From Pseudarthrobacter sp. (GTDB lineage: Bacteria > Actinomycetota > Actinomycetes > Actinomycetales > Micrococcaceae): a stretch of DNA of 5,572 nt. The translations under genes were made by a program, and so were the position numbers. A model generated the notes under the pieces. The model saw only the letters and a list, made by a program, of their open reading frames with translations, was not told where the DNA came from and did not search any database. Below are positions 5,000-5,572 of the stretch, piece after piece (position 1 is the stretch's first letter; each line of letters starts with the position of its first letter). The stretch lies in contig JABFWC010000150.1 of the NCBI GenBank assembly GCA_013362385.1, positions 1-5,572 of the forward strand, read 5' to 3'.

Positions 5000-5572
5000 T
5001 CAGCCTTCGGCTTTGCCCCGCCGCCAGTACCCCATAAACGCAACCTGCTTCCGGTCGATGCCGACGTCCCGCACCAGGTAGCGCCGCATGTCCTTGATGA
5101 CCCAGGCCTCACCGGCGATCCAGGCGTAGAAGGGCAGGGCGCCGGCCGGTTTTTCGGGGTTCCTCGTGGCCTGGATACCGGAGGCCTCCATCCGGGCGGG
5201 CGTCTCCCAGAGGATGTCCTCATCCACGTTGACGTCCTCGGGTTCAGGGCCCGCGCCGCCGTCGGCCGCTTTGATGCCAACCCAGCCCGGCACGGGGACC
5301 GCCTTGCGCACGGCCTCCTGCAGCAGCTGGCCGTGCGGGCGGGAGCGGCCGATTGCAGCGCCCCGGGCCAGCCAGGTGATTTCGACGTCGGCCGCCGAGG
5401 CCAGTTCCTGGAAGTCGCCTGCTTCGGGGACTTCCAGGAAGGCGTGCCCGCTCATGCACGGCGGCAGGCTTTCGAGGATGGCTGAGATGGCAGGGACGGC
5501 GGTCTCGTCACCGGCGAGCAGGATGCGCTGCGCCAGGCCTGGACGCCATTCGATGCCCGAGTAGGTTTCGGC
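5000..5572 (-). CDS. Siderophore-interacting protein (ViuB-type flavin reductase), N-terminus outside window
   Basis: This is the C-terminal 190 aa of a siderophore-interacting protein. The family comprises FAD-dependent, NAD(P)H-using cytosolic reductases that release iron from ferric siderophores. The frame is open to the right edge on the minus strand, so the ATG at 5455 is internal. From the first visible codon, the family hallmark ILLAGDETAVPAI is at 17-29. An acidic loop rich in Asp and Glu lies at about 104-123. The C-terminal WIAGEAW (151-157) and GYWRRGKAE (181-189) are typical of the SIP domain. Full family members are about 280-330 aa, so about 100 or more residues of the FAD-binding barrel are missing only because of the window edge. 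The 94-base gap to SGNH copy 2 and that gene's own promoter candidate suggest separate transcription. Role in iron uptake is from family knowledge; no Fur/DtxR-type site can be assessed because the promoter is outside. Confidence 0.93.
   Translation of the reverse strand, partial: AETYSGIEWRPGLAQRILLAGDETAVPAISAILESLPPCMSGHAFLEVPEAGDFQELASAADVEITWLARGAAIGRSRPHGQLLQEAVRKAVPVPGWVGIKAADGGAGPEPEDVNVDEDILWETPARMEASGIQATRNPEKPAGALPFYAWIAGEAWVIKDMRRYLVRDVGIDRKQVAFMGYWRRGKAEG

Noticed and set aside
2..5572. Defence system, mobile element, CRISPR or prophage content
   Set aside because: No transposase, integrase, terminal repeats, spaced repeats, or nuclease, helicase or toxin-like protein is visible; all genes belong to common metabolic or regulatory families.

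Overview
The window is GC-rich DNA, densely coding and with little intergenic space. It most resembles a Micrococcales actinobacterium of the Arthrobacter/Pseudarthrobacter type. That judgement rests on codon use (third positions almost all G or C), on GTG starts, on -10-like hexamers directly in front of start codons (a leaderless-transcript pattern common in Actinomycetota), and on the gene families present. The genus is inference. Seven protein genes are supported, two of them cut by the window ends. I see no RNA gene, insertion sequence, CRISPR array or phage gene.

Left part (1-2377, + strand): a tightly packed three-gene flavin electron-transfer operon. The first gene, cut at its 5' end, is a membrane ferric-reductase/NADPH-oxidase-like protein with haem-ligand histidines followed by FAD and NAD(P)H modules. 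It overlaps by 4 bases a small exported FMN-binding-domain protein with a Ser-Gly-Ala-Thr flavinylation site. That gene overlaps an ApbE-type FAD:protein FMN transferase, the enzyme that attaches FMN to such a threonine. The inferred pathway runs from cytosolic NAD(P)H to FAD, membrane haem b, and covalent FMN on the outer face.

Middle part (2414-4905): two paralogous SGNH/GDSL hydrolases, both on the minus strand, flank a divergent pair made of a MarR-family regulator (minus) and a YciI-like small protein (plus). The MarR/YciI intergenic region holds an inverted repeat that overlaps the MarR promoter candidate and is the best operator candidate in the window. The two hydrolases align without gaps over almost their whole length and share a C-terminal tail. 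The second copy has Ser in place of the usual block II Gly.

Right end (5000-5572, minus strand): the C-terminal two thirds or so of a siderophore-interacting protein (ViuB-type flavin reductase), with its N-terminus beyond the window.

Nothing here is clearly a wholly undescribed system. The points most worth a second look are the compact flavinylation operon, whose ApbE has no visible export signal and a degenerate HI-DP motif, the SGNH pair with its shared tail, the MarR/YciI dyad, and the consistent leaderless promoter geometry.
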